Shown in pieces: positions 50,401 through 59,193 of a stretch of 64,000 nucleotides of DNA. The first letter of the stretch is position 1; every line of letters begins with the position of its first letter. The DNA comes from Gallionella straubiae. GTDB taxonomy: Bacteria > Pseudomonadota > Gammaproteobacteria > Burkholderiales > Gallionellaceae. The stretch lies in contig NZ_CP194331.1 of the NCBI RefSeq assembly GCF_051257895.1, positions 2,542,001 to 2,606,000 on the forward strand, given 5' to 3'. The notes beneath the pieces are model-generated. The model made no database searches, was not told where the DNA came from, and saw only the letters and a program-made list of their open reading frames with translations. The position numbers were made by a program, and so were the translations under genes.

Positions 50401-51660
50401 TCAATTTGATTGAAGACGGAGGGACTGCAGATGCGCGACGCGTAGCGCCGCGGGCGGGTGCGAATCGTAGAATGCGGAATACAGCGGATCGGGGGTGAGC
50501 GTGGCGGCATTGTCCTGGTACAGCTTGACCAGCGCACTGACCAAATCCGTTGCGGCGGCCTGCTGCGCAGCATAGGCGTCGGCCTCGAACTCGTGCTTGC
50601 GCGAAAAGGCTGACAGCAATGGTTGCAGCAGGAAACTTAACAGCGGCAGGATCATGAAGAACAGCAGCAGCGCGAGCGCGGTGGAGGGGGTATGCACGCC
50701 CAGTCCCTCATAGAACCACGCGGTCTGCATCAACTGGCCGAGCAGCCACAGGAATCCCAGGCTCATGGCGAAGGTCGCCACGATGCGCTTCAGCACATGG
50801 CGGCGCTTGAAGTGGCCGAGTTCGTGCGCCAGCACCGCCTCGACTTCGTTGCCGCCCAGGCGCTCCAGCAGCGTGTCGAAGAACACGATGCGCTTGGTCT
50901 TGCCGAAGCCGGTGAAGTAGGCGTTGCCGTGCGCGCTGCGTTTCGAGCCGTCCATCACGAACAATCCGCTGGAGGTGAAGCCGCATTTGGCGAGCAAGGC
51001 CTCGATGCGTGCCTTCAGCGCCTCGTCCTGCAGCGGCGTGAACTTGTTGAAAAGCGGTGCGATAAACGCCGGATAGATGAACAGGATGAACAGGTTGAAC
51101 GCCATCCATACCAGCCATACGTACAGCCACCAGAATGCGCCCATCGCGGACATCAGCCACAGTACGCCGGACAGCAGCGGCAGGCCGAGGATTGCGCCGA
51201 GCAGCAGGCCTTTCAGCGCATCCTTGAGATACAGCGCCAGAGTCATCTTGTTGAAGCCGAAGCGCGCCTCGATGACGAAGGTACGGTAGATGTTGAACGG
51301 GGCTTCCAGCAGCGACGAAAGCAGCAGCACCGCAACGATGGTCGCCACGCCCTGCGCGAGCGGCGCATCGAACCAGCCGTTGCACAGACCGGCGACGGAC
51401 TGGATGCCGCCGCCGAGCGTGAAGGCCAGTAGCAGCGCGGCATCGAACAGGATACTGAGCATGCCGAAACGGGTCTTGGCGGAGGTGTAGTCCGCCGCCT
51501 TCTGGTGGCTGGCGAGCGTGATCTTTTCGCGGAACGCCTCCGGCACCGCGGCGCGATGCGCAGCGATATGCGCCAGATGGCGCCGCGCCAGCCACAACCT
51601 GGCGAGGGAGGTGCAGGCCAGGGTGACAACAAAAATGAAGGTGAATTGCGTCGCGGTCAT
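50401..51660 (-). CDS. M48 family (Ste24-like) membrane metallopeptidase
   Basis: This integral membrane zinc protease of 419 residues has the catalytic VLAHELGHFKRRH motif and a downstream glutamate in SRKHEFEADAYA. Its N-terminal membrane helices and the DAFKARFG-type region (IEARFGFNKMTLALYLKD) match the Ste24/CAAX-prenyl-protease-like group. Such bacterial enzymes take part in membrane protein quality control. The ATG at 51660 is preferred; the longer frame begins within a dispersed repeat. No Shine-Dalgarno sequence is visible. It precedes the dehydratase and rsgA genes in the same operon. Confidence 0.9.
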   Translation of the reverse strand: MTATQFTFIFVVTLACTSLARLWLARRHLAHIAAHRAAVPEAFREKITLASHQKAADYTSAKTRFGMLSILFDAALLLAFTLGGGIQSVAGLCNGWFDAPLAQGVATIVAVLLLSSLLEAPFNIYRTFVIEARFGFNKMTLALYLKDALKGLLLGAILGLPLLSGVLWLMSAMGAFWWLYVWLVWMAFNLFILFIYPAFIAPLFNKFTPLQDEALKARIEALLAKCGFTSSGLFVMDGSKRSAHGNAYFTGFGKTKRIVFFDTLLERLGGNEVEAVLAHELGHFKRRHVLKRIVATFAMSLGFLWLLGQLMQTAWFYEGLGVHTPSTALALLLFFMILPLLSFLLQPLLSAFSRKHEFEADAYAAQQAAATDLVSALVKLYQDNAATLTPDPLYSAFYDSHPPAALRVAHLQSLRLQSN

Positions 51661-51691
51661 GGAGGTATTAATTTGAGAAAAAGCATTTTTC

Positions 51692-51743
51692 ACCACGAAG
51701 GACACGAAGATTTCATGCGGTGTTTCTTCGTGCTCTTCGTGGT
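51692..51743. repeat. ACCACGAAGGACACGAAG-type inverted repeat
   Basis: ACCACGAAGGACACGAAG (51692-51709) and CTTCGTGCTCTTCGTGGT (51726-51743) are inverted arms with two mismatches and a 16-base spacer, in the divergent gap between the protease and orn. It belongs to a class of dispersed repeats seen in many bacterial genomes. Confidence 0.7.
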
Positions 51744-51841
51744 TCCCGATTGCCGTTCTGAAAAATCAATCCGGTTTTCGTGATGGGCGCGCTTGTGACA
51801 CAATACGCGCCTTCCTGTTCACATTTTAAGACGCGCGAATT

Positions 51842-52387
51842 ATGGCACAGAATCAGAACCACCTAGTCTGGATAGACCTGGAAATGACCGGCTTGAGCCC
51901 GGATACCGATCGCGTGATCGAGGTCGCGCTGGTGATCACCGACAGCAACCTGGAAACCATCGCCGAGGCGCCGGTGCTGGTGGTGCATCAGACGGACAGC
52001 GTGCTGGATGGCATGGACGCATGGAATAAATCCACCCACGGCAAATCCGGCCTGATCGAGAAGGTGAAAGCCTCCACGCTGGACGAGGCCACGGTCGAGG
52101 CGCGGATGGTCGAGTTCCTCAGGGAATATGTGCCGTCCCGCACCTCGCCGATGTGCGGCAACTCGATCTGCCAGGACCGGCGCTTCCTGGCGCGCTGGAT
52201 GCCGAAGTTCGAGGAATACTTCCATTACCGCAACCTCGATGTGAGCACCATCAAGGAGCTCGCCAAACGCTGGAAGCCGGAAGTGGCGCAGGCCCTGAAG
52301 AAGCACAACAAGCACGAGGCCCTGGCCGATATCTACGAATCAATCGCGGAGCTGCGGCACTACCGCGAGCACTTCATCAAGCTGTAG
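51842..52387 (+). CDS. orn: oligoribonuclease Orn
   Basis: The DEDDh 3'-5' exonuclease (181 residues) degrades dinucleotides including pGpG, the final c-di-GMP breakdown product. ExoI is WIDLEMTGLSP (Asp12, Glu14), ExoII MCGNSICQDRRFL, ExoIII with HEALADIYESIAELRHYREH. Length is typical. With several c-di-GMP-making proteins in this window, it would clear pGpG, although it is a general housekeeping enzyme. Confidence 0.96.
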   Translation: MAQNQNHLVWIDLEMTGLSPDTDRVIEVALVITDSNLETIAEAPVLVVHQTDSVLDGMDAWNKSTHGKSGLIEKVKASTLDEATVEARMVEFLREYVPSRTSPMCGNSICQDRRFLARWMPKFEEYFHYRNLDVSTIKELAKRWKPEVAQALKKHNKHEALADIYESIAELRHYREHFIKL

Positions 52388-52406
52388 CCATAGGCTACCA
52401 ACGCTC

Positions 52407-52605
52407 AGAAGTTGTCTTAAAAATTCGTGAGGAGGGATGGATGCAAGGCGCACGGGCTTTGCATGGCCATCCGACTAAGCTGTCAAAAAACGCCAGCCAA
52501 GTCGTTGGTCAACGCAGCAACCGGAATGTACAAAAGGTACATGAGGATTGCGAGTACCGCGCAACGCCGCAGACGCCCTCCGCAGCAATTTTGAAGACAG
52601 CTCTC
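52407..52605. mobile_element. MITE-like element with imperfect 30-bp terminal repeats
   Basis: The left end (52407-52436, AGAAGTTGTCTTAAAAATTC...) and the right end (52576-52605, reverse complement GAGAGCTGTCTTCAAAATTG...) align over about 30 bp with several differences, both ending inward in GGAGGG. The interior (for example ACGCCAGCCAAGTCGTTGG and TACAAAAGGTACATGAGG) has no credible coding frame. The right end overlaps the stop codon of the kinase gene; the left lies 20 bp after the orn stop. A solo end is at 19503. Confidence 0.7.
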
Positions 52606-54940
52606 AGGTCTTCTGCTTGATGGCCAGCACCGCCTGGTTGCGCAGGGTGCGCAGCAGCGAGAGTTGCTGCTGCGACATGTGCAGGCTGTTGGGATTGAGC
52701 ATGTCCCCGTAGAACAGGCCGATCGCCTTGCCGTTCAGCATCAGCGGCAGCAGGACGAAGCAGGGCGCATAGGCCGCGTCCCGGTACCAGCCGGGAATCT
52801 TGTCCGAGATGTTGAGCGCGTAGATGTCCTCGATCGAGATGTCGAGGCCCTTTTCAACCGACAGGTGGAACACGTCGGGCACGAACTGCAGCGGGAAGCG
52901 GAATTTTGGGATCAGTTCGTTGATCCCGGCGCCGAAACCGAAGCGCGCGAGCATCGCGCCCAGCTTGTTGTTGCGAATCATGATCAGGGTGCGGTTGAAC
53001 CCCATGCCGCGGTGCATGGTTTCCAGCACCATCTGCAGGATGTCGTTGAGCTGGTAGTCGCCCATCATGGTGTTCGACACGTCCTGGATGCCGGCGCTGA
53101 GTATCGCGCTGGGGTCGAGCAGGCCGGCGGCATCTTCGCCATCCTTCGGCGTTGCCATCAGGTCGAGGCCTGACATGCCGTCCGGCTTGGCCTTGTTTTT
53201 TGCCTTGCCGGCCGACAGGGTGCGTCCGTTCCACTGACGTATCCGGCTCAGTATCGGGCTGTTGGCGGTGCTGATGCCCAGCGTCGCCGAACGGTTGGAT
53301 AACTCATTGAGCCCGGTGTGGATGGCAGCGGACAATTCCCCTTCGGATATCTCGATCGCGTCGCCGTAGCGTGCGGCCAGGTCGGCCAGCGATTGCTGTT
53401 TGTCCTGGGCGCTGGACGAGGTGGAGATTTCGCAGAGCTCGTGGGCGAGATTGACCGTCATGGCCAGCCTGTCCAGTTCGCCCTGCGCGGGCCTGACTTT
53501 CTCGCCGGACAGCTTGCGCATGCCGGCAATCAGCCGGGGCGGGAAATTCCAGCTGCGCACCACCCCCAGCCCCAGCTCGGGATAGGAGATGCCCAGTATC
53601 CTCGCGGACGCCTCGTCCTCGCTTTCTCCCTGCTTCATCAGGCGGGAGATTTCCTGGCTCTCCTCGAAGAAATAATAGATGCCGAGCATCCTGCCCAGGT
53701 TGTGGAACATGGAGCAGACCATCGCTTCCTCGATATCGCAGATATCGTGCCGGGCCGACAGTTGCGCGGCGATCACGCCGGAGAAGGTCGCCTTGACGAT
53801 CTCATCCTTGAGCTGCGCCGCCTGCGGCTTGTTCTGCATGAACTCCAGCAGGATCAGTGACGTGGCAATGTTGCGCACCGTCTCGAAGCCGAGGATGACC
53901 ACGGCCTTGGAAATGGTGTTGATGGTGCCGCCGAACTGCCCGTAAGAGGCGGCATTGACCACTTTCAGCAGCTTGTTGGTGAGCGCGAGGTCTTGCAGGA
54001 TGACGCCAGCGAGCCTGCTGGTGCTTTCCGTCTCCGAAGCGACGACCTGGTTGATTTCGGAAATGATGCCGGACAGGGCGGGGAAGTCCTGCTTGCTGCG
54101 CATGCGGTGGAGCAGGAATTCCGTCGCCGCGTTGCGCGTCTCGCTGAGGTAGTCCTGCAAGTCCTGCTTCATGGCGGTGGCGCTCGGGTAGCGCTCGGCC
54201 GGTTTTTTCGCCACGGCCTTGAGGATGATCGCCTCCAGTTTTTCGTCCATCTGCTCGTTGTGGACGGAGGGCGGGGCGATCTGCTCGTGCGCCGCGCGAT
54301 TCAGTACCTCGAACATGTTCTCGCCGCCGACTGCGAATTCACCCGTCACCATTTCGTAGAGCACCGTGCCGAGGGAATAGATGTCCGAAAGGGAATCGCC
54401 GCGCTGCCCGGAAATGATCTCGGGCGCCACATAGCGCGGCGTGCCGCTCAGGGGTGAGGCGATGGTCTGCTGGTGGTCGCCGGTCGTTGTCGCCAGCCCG
54501 AAGTCCATCACCATCGGCGTGCCGCTCTTTGCGATCATGATGTTGGCGGGCTTCATGTCCAGGTGGGAGATGCCCTGCCCATGCGCGTAGGCGAGGCCCT
54601 CCAGCACGCCGCAGGCGATTTCCGCCGCCCGCGCAAATGGCTGGGCCTTCTCCTGCTTCAGCACCTGCGCGAGGGTCTTGCCCTCGACGTAGGCATAGAC
54701 GAGGTAAGGAGCGCCCTGATCCTCGCCGGAATCGTACAGCGTGATGATGTTGGGGTGCTGGAGCTTGCTGACGATGCGCGCCTCGTGGATCAACTGCTCG
54801 GTCTTGTGGCCGAGCTTGCGCAGCGTCTTGATGGCGACTTTCCGGTCGAGCTGCGGATCGTAGGCGAGATACACCGTTCCCTGGCCGCCCCTGCCGAGCT
54901 CGCTCAGGGTTTCAAAACGGCCGATGAGTTCCTTGGACAT
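52604..54940 (-). CDS. Ser/Thr protein kinase-HDOD-GAF signalling protein
   Basis: The 778-residue soluble protein joins a eukaryotic-type Ser/Thr kinase (residues 8-265), an HDOD domain (about 275-480) and a C-terminal GAF-like domain (about 605-775). Kinase motifs are the glycine loop LGRGGQGTVYLAY, Lys38 in VAIKTL, catalytic HLDMKPANIM (Asp128) and DFG at 146-148, followed by SGTPRYVAPEI. The HDOD part has FSGVIAAQLSARH and MVCSMFHNLGRMLG. Such fusions could link phosphorylation to second-messenger or cell-cycle control. The gene is monocistronic. Confidence 0.9.
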   Translation of the reverse strand: MSKELIGRFETLSELGRGGQGTVYLAYDPQLDRKVAIKTLRKLGHKTEQLIHEARIVSKLQHPNIITLYDSGEDQGAPYLVYAYVEGKTLAQVLKQEKAQPFARAAEIACGVLEGLAYAHGQGISHLDMKPANIMIAKSGTPMVMDFGLATTTGDHQQTIASPLSGTPRYVAPEIISGQRGDSLSDIYSLGTVLYEMVTGEFAVGGENMFEVLNRAAHEQIAPPSVHNEQMDEKLEAIILKAVAKKPAERYPSATAMKQDLQDYLSETRNAATEFLLHRMRSKQDFPALSGIISEINQVVASETESTSRLAGVILQDLALTNKLLKVVNAASYGQFGGTINTISKAVVILGFETVRNIATSLILLEFMQNKPQAAQLKDEIVKATFSGVIAAQLSARHDICDIEEAMVCSMFHNLGRMLGIYYFFEESQEISRLMKQGESEDEASARILGISYPELGLGVVRSWNFPPRLIAGMRKLSGEKVRPAQGELDRLAMTVNLAHELCEISTSSSAQDKQQSLADLAARYGDAIEISEGELSAAIHTGLNELSNRSATLGISTANSPILSRIRQWNGRTLSAGKAKNKAKPDGMSGLDLMATPKDGEDAAGLLDPSAILSAGIQDVSNTMMGDYQLNDILQMVLETMHRGMGFNRTLIMIRNNKLGAMLARFGFGAGINELIPKFRFPLQFVPDVFHLSVEKGLDISIEDIYALNISDKIPGWYRDAAYAPCFVLLPLMLNGKAIGLFYGDMLNPNSLHMSQQQLSLLRTLRNQAVLAIKQKT

Positions 54941-55162
54941 GGTTAACCAGAGTCAGATGAGAGCTGAAGATATTTTTGTAAAGGCGCCGGGGATTGCGTG
55001 TCCTGCTGGCAAGAAACGGCGTATTGCCCCGGCGTTAATGGGGGCATTTTACACCAAGGCGCCGTACTTCCCGCCCTGCGGTTTCCCAGGCTGCGCAAAT
55101 TGCCTCGCCGGGAAGCATCACGACGATCGCGGGCATGGGGTAAGAACGCTGCGGACAAGCAC

Positions 55163-55981
55163 TTATTCTTCCATGCGCCCCGGATATTTTTCAGGCAGGC
55201 TCTGCACCTCGATCCCGGTTCTCCACAACTGTGAGATTACCCGCTGCGCCTTGTCCGGCGTGGCGCTGCTCCAGAAGCGTTCCGTGCCGGCGCGCGCCTC
55301 ATGCGACAGCAGGCCTGCATCTGTAAGGCGGCGGCGCAGCTCGCGCGCGATCGCGGCGGAGGGATCGACGATGGCGACCGACGGACCGGCGATCTTGCGG
55401 ATCAGCGGGGCGAGGAAGGGGTAGTGCGTGCAGCCGAGCACGAGGGTGTCGGCCTGCCGCTCCAGCAACGGCAGGACATATTGTTCGAGCAGCGCGCGGG
55501 TCCTTGCGCCGGAAAAGTCGCCGGCTTCCACCTGCTCGACCAGGCCGGGGCAGGCCTGCACCAGGATATCAACGTCGGCGCCGAAGCGCGCATGCAGCCG
55601 CTCGAAATTTTCGCTGGCCAGCGTCCTGCCGGTGGCCAGCACGCCGATCACGCCGGAGCGGGTGCTCGCCGCCGCCGGCTTGACGGCGGGCTCCATGGCC
55701 ACGATCGGCAGCGAGAATCTCGCGCGCAGCGCCGCGACAGCCGCGCCGGTCGCCGTGTTGCACGCGACCACGATGGCCTTGGCGCGCCGGCTCACCAGGA
55801 ACTCGACGATGGCAATCGAGCGCGCCTCGATCAGCGGAGCGGGTTTGTCGCCGTACGGTGCATGCCCGGAATCCGCGACATACAGCAGGTCTTCATGCGG
55901 AAGCTCGCAGCGGATTTCGCGCAGCACCGACAGCCCGCCGACGCCGGAATCAAAAACGCCTATGGGATCGGTCACGGCCAT
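55163..55981 (-). CDS. murI: glutamate racemase MurI
   Basis: The cofactor-independent racemase (272 residues) supplies D-glutamate for peptidoglycan. Substrate-binding DSGVGGLSVL (Asp11, Ser12) and the two catalytic cysteines, Cys74 in VVACNTATG and the one in VLGCTHYPF, are present. The start codon overlaps the stop of the upstream tautomerase gene by one base (TAATG). The 222 bp downstream, up to the kinase gene, shows no gene. Confidence 0.95.
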   Translation of the reverse strand: MAVTDPIGVFDSGVGGLSVLREIRCELPHEDLLYVADSGHAPYGDKPAPLIEARSIAIVEFLVSRRAKAIVVACNTATGAAVAALRARFSLPIVAMEPAVKPAAASTRSGVIGVLATGRTLASENFERLHARFGADVDILVQACPGLVEQVEAGDFSGARTRALLEQYVLPLLERQADTLVLGCTHYPFLAPLIRKIAGPSVAIVDPSAAIARELRRRLTDAGLLSHEARAGTERFWSSATPDKAQRVISQLWRTGIEVQSLPEKYPGRMEE

Positions 55982-56184
55982 TAGAGGCCGCGTTTCCTGC
56001 GCTGGCTGACCTGCTCACCGGCGACACCCCAATTGTCCGTGGGAACTTCGTCGATGACGACCATGGTGGTTGCCGGATTCTTGCCAAGCACTTCCCTGAG
56101 CAGGCTGGTGACGCCCTCGATGAGCCGCGCCTTCTGCTCGGAGGTGACGCCTTCTTCGGTGATCTTGATGTTTACGTAGGGCAT
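55981..56184 (-). CDS. 4-oxalocrotonate tautomerase-family protein
   Basis: This 67-residue protein begins MPYVNIKITEEGVTSEQKARL, with the catalytic N-terminal Pro after Met removal, and has the family core LIEGVTSLLREVLGKNPATTMVVIDEV. Such small hexameric enzymes tautomerise enol/keto acids. The true substrate is unknown. It lies between hemH and murI and is translationally coupled to murI. Confidence 0.9.
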   Translation of the reverse strand: MPYVNIKITEEGVTSEQKARLIEGVTSLLREVLGKNPATTMVVIDEVPTDNWGVAGEQVSQRRKRGL

Positions 56185-56224
56185 GGTGATTATTCCGGTA
56201 AGTATTCGAGTGATCCCAGCAGGG

Positions 56225-57313
56225 CTATTTCTTCGCCCCCAGCGCCAGCGCATTGAGCCGGCCCTGTTCCAGCTCCGCCGCATCCGGCTCGATCAGCCAG
56301 CCCTGCAGGTTATCCATCACCAGGTCGGTCAGCGCGTGCAGCCAGTCGTTGCGGTCGTTGAGGCAGGGGATGTAGTGGTATTCGCCGCCGCCCGCGTGCT
56401 GGAAGGTTTCCTTGCCTTCCATGGCGATTTCCTCCAGCGTCTCCAGGCAGTCGGCGACGAAGCCGGGGCAGACCACGTCGAGGCGCTTGAGCTTCTGCTG
56501 ACCCAGTTCTTTCAGCGTCGCGGCGGTGTAGGGCTTGAGCCATTCCCCCTTGCCGAGGCGCGACTGGAAGCTGACGGCGTATTGCCCTTCTTTCAGGCCG
56601 AGCTCCCGCGCGAGCAGGCGCGCGGTCTTCCGGCTTTCGCAGTGGTAGGGGTCACCCTTGTCCAGCATTTGTTTCGGCAGGCCGTGGAAGCTCATCAGCA
56701 GCTTTTCCGGCCGCCCATGCTTCATCCAGTAGTCGTTGATGCTGTTCGCCAGCGCCTTGATGTAGCCGGGGTGATCGGGGAAACTCCGGATAGTGCGGAT
56801 GGCCGGCATGTTGCGCATGCGCTGTAGTTCATCGAACACGATGTCGCACACCGTGGCGGTGGTGCTCGCGGCGTATTGCGGGTACATCGGCACGACCAGG
56901 ATGCGCTGGCAGTTCTGCTCCCTGAGCTTGCGCAGCACGGCAGGTATCGAGGGGTTGCCGTAGCGCATCGCATAGTCCACGACGAACGGCACCTTGGTGC
57001 GCTGGCTCAGATAGCCTTGCAGCAGCACGGTCTGTTTCTCGGTATAGACACGCAGCGGCGAGCCTTCCTTCAGCCAGATGCTCGCGTATTTCGCGGCGGA
57101 TTGCTTCGGGCGCGTGTTGAGGATGATGCCATTGAGGATCAGCCACCAGAGCGCGCGCGGCATCTCCACCACGCGCGGGTCGCCGAGGAATTCCTTCAGG
57201 TAGCGGCGCACGGCTTCGGGTGTCGGCGCATCCGGCGTACCGAGGTTGACCAGCAGGATGCCGGTTTTCGCGGGTGTGCCGTGGGTATATTCAGGTTCGG
57301 TCTGGTAGTTCAT
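56225..57313 (-). CDS. hemH: ferrochelatase HemH
   Basis: The enzyme (362 residues) inserts Fe2+ into protoporphyrin IX, the last step of heme synthesis. Typical motifs are GILLVNLGTPDAPT near the N-terminus, MSFHGLPKQMLDKGDPYHCES with the metal-site His, and VCPGFVADCLETLEEI with the catalytic Glu region. The gene follows hrcA by 1 bp and precedes the tautomerase gene, apparently one operon. Confidence 0.95.
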   Translation of the reverse strand: MNYQTEPEYTHGTPAKTGILLVNLGTPDAPTPEAVRRYLKEFLGDPRVVEMPRALWWLILNGIILNTRPKQSAAKYASIWLKEGSPLRVYTEKQTVLLQGYLSQRTKVPFVVDYAMRYGNPSIPAVLRKLREQNCQRILVVPMYPQYAASTTATVCDIVFDELQRMRNMPAIRTIRSFPDHPGYIKALANSINDYWMKHGRPEKLLMSFHGLPKQMLDKGDPYHCESRKTARLLARELGLKEGQYAVSFQSRLGKGEWLKPYTAATLKELGQQKLKRLDVVCPGFVADCLETLEEIAMEGKETFQHAGGGEYHYIPCLNDRNDWLHALTDLVMDNLQGWLIEPDAAELEQGRLNALALGAKK

Positions 57314-57314
57314 T

Positions 57315-58334
57315 TTAAGTTTGCGACAGCGCGTTACCCAGCAGCCTGGCGGTAATGTCCACGATAGGGATGACGCGCTGGTAATCCATGCGCTTCGGGC
57401 CGACCACGGCGAGCGCGCCGACCACCCGGCCGCCGGCGGAGTAGGGCGCGGTGATCACGCTGCACTCGTCCAGCGAGGCGAGGCCCGATTCGGCCCCGAC
57501 GTAAATGTGGATGCCCTGTCCCTTGCGTCCGGCTTCCAGCAGTTGCAGCAACTCGGTCTTCTGCTCGAACAGGCTGAATAGGCCGCGCAGGCGGTTCATG
57601 TCGGTGGACAGGTCGTCCACATGCAGCAGGTGGTGCTTGCCGCTGATGACGTAATCCCCGGATTTCTTCGCCGCCGCCTCGTCGCCCGCGGCGAGTGCCG
57701 CCGCCATCAGCGCGCTCATGTCCTGGTGCAGTTCGCGCAGTTCGCCGCGCAATTTCTCGCGAATCTGCGAGAAGCTGCAGCCGGCGTAGTTCTGGCTGAG
57801 GAAGTTGCCCGCCTCGGTGAGCTGCGACTGGGTGTAGTCCCTCTCCATCAGCAGCACGCGGTTCTCCACCTCGCCGTCCGGCATCACGATGATCAGCAGC
57901 ACGCGTTTCTCGCCGAGGCGCAGGAATTCGATCTGGCGTACGGTGACGGCGTCGCGCCGCGGTGTGGCGACCACGCCGGCGAACTGCGTCAGTTCGGAGA
58001 GGATGCTGGAAGCTTGCGCGATCAGCCGCGACGGATTGTCCGGTTGCAGTTTGCTTTCCATGCGCTGCACATACGAACTGTCCAGCGGCTTGGTCACCAG
58101 CATGGTGTCGATGAACAGCCGGTAGGCCAGACCGGTCGGGATGCGCCCCGCCGAGGTGTGCGGGCTGCTGACGAGGCCGATGTCCTCGAGGTCGGCCATC
58201 ACGTTGCGGATGGTCGCCGAGCTGACATCGAGGCCGGAATACTGCTGCAGCGCGCGCGAGCCGACTGGCTGGCCGTCGCTGATGTAGCGTTCCACCAAGG
58301 TCTTGAGCAGGATTTGCGCGCGTTCGTTGAGCAT
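57315..58334 (-). CDS. hrcA: heat-inducible transcription repressor HrcA
   Basis: The CIRCE-binding repressor (339 residues) of groE/dnaK-type heat shock genes has an N-terminal winged helix (LLKTLVERYISDGQPVGSRAL, SSATIRNVMADLEDIGLV), a GAF-like middle and the terminal VVGPKRMDYQRVIPIVD motif. No CIRCE element is seen in the window, so its targets lie elsewhere. It heads the hrcA-hemH-tautomerase-murI run. Confidence 0.95.
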   Translation of the reverse strand: MLNERAQILLKTLVERYISDGQPVGSRALQQYSGLDVSSATIRNVMADLEDIGLVSSPHTSAGRIPTGLAYRLFIDTMLVTKPLDSSYVQRMESKLQPDNPSRLIAQASSILSELTQFAGVVATPRRDAVTVRQIEFLRLGEKRVLLIIVMPDGEVENRVLLMERDYTQSQLTEAGNFLSQNYAGCSFSQIREKLRGELRELHQDMSALMAAALAAGDEAAAKKSGDYVISGKHHLLHVDDLSTDMNRLRGLFSLFEQKTELLQLLEAGRKGQGIHIYVGAESGLASLDECSVITAPYSAGGRVVGALAVVGPKRMDYQRVIPIVDITARLLGNALSQT

Positions 58335-58489
58335 GGCGGAATTCTATCACCAGCGGATTGCAGGCGTGTTCTGCTTGAATGGTTAGCGATTCAAATAGCG
58401 CCTCAAATATAGACCACGATCTGAATTGATGGCACACTTGCCAGCGACTCGACCACAACTCGATGTTTGAAAATTTGATGAGGCAAAAA

Positions 58490-58903
58490 ATGAAAACAAG
58501 ACCCAAGGTGATACTTTCGACAATCGATGCAGAACGGCTGGAGAGGCTTCTGGAGTCACTGCACAGCAACGCGGTTCCGGGCAAAGCCGATTTGGAGGCG
58601 GAGCTGGCGCGCGCAGAGGTGGTGGACCCGAAGGATATTCCGCCTTCCGTCGTGACCATGAATTCAACGGTTAAATTCAAGGTCGAATCCTCAGCCGAAG
58701 AATTTTGCCTGACGCTGGTGTATCCCAAGGATGTGGAACCCAGTGGCGGGACGATTTCGATTCTGGCGCCTGTCGGGAGCGCTCTTTTGGGGCTTTCACA
58801 GGGAGATACCATCGAGTGGCCCCGGCCCGGCGGCGGGATGCAAAAAGTCCAGATTCAGGAGGTTATTTACCAGCCTGAGCGCTCCGGCGAATTCAATCGT
58901 TGA
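58490..58903 (+). CDS. rnk: nucleoside diphosphate kinase regulator (Rnk)
   Basis: The 137-residue protein has a short N-terminal coiled coil (STIDAERLERLLESL) and a C-terminal GreA/GreB-type FKBP-like domain (VKFKVESSAEEFCLTLVYP, ILAPVGSALLGLSQGDTIEW), as in Rnk. Rnk binds RNA polymerase and affects nucleotide pools. GAGGCAAAAA precedes the ATG at 58490; in-frame starts at 58463 and 58478 are possible. It is divergent from hrcA. Confidence 0.88.
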   Translation: MKTRPKVILSTIDAERLERLLESLHSNAVPGKADLEAELARAEVVDPKDIPPSVVTMNSTVKFKVESSAEEFCLTLVYPKDVEPSGGTISILAPVGSALLGLSQGDTIEWPRPGGGMQKVQIQEVIYQPERSGEFNR

Positions 58904-59012
58904 AATATACGGTTGGCGGGACGATTTATTACTTGACCGTACAAGCGTCAGTTATCGGCAATCGGATCGAACTCATGCATTTTTAACGTGAAGCACGCGA
59001 AGCGTTCGTTTG

Positions 59013-59055
59013 CCCTTTCTCCCGCTTGCGGGGGGAAGTTGGACAGGGGGAGAGC
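59013..59055. repeat. degenerate CCCTCTCCC-family repeat (copy C)
   Basis: CCCTTTCTCCCGC and GCGGGGGGAAG with the tail TTGGACAGGGGGAGAG resemble the copies in hpnE but have lost perfect pairing. This copy is intergenic, between rnk and the GGDEF gene. Confidence 0.6.
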
Positions 59056-59068
59056 GTAGCGAGGGGAT

Positions 59069-59172
59069 CGGGCATGGCAAGTTTTCACGTGTGTTGTTCC
59101 GCTTTAGCGGAATACAACCACGGGGACGCCCTTTCCGGGTGCATCATCAGGGGGTGGCGCTTGCCATGCCCG
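59069..59172. repeat. 104-bp palindromic element before the GGDEF gene
   Basis: CGGGCATGGCAAG (59069-59081) and CTTGCCATGCCCG (59160-59172) are perfect 13 bp inverted arms. The interior contains a TTCCGC-TTTA-GCGGAA hairpin (59097-59112). The element ends 22 bp before the TTG start of the following gene, so it lies in its leader or promoter. Confidence 0.75.
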
Positions 59173-59193
59173 TTAGAGTGAGGAGGCGCCGGC

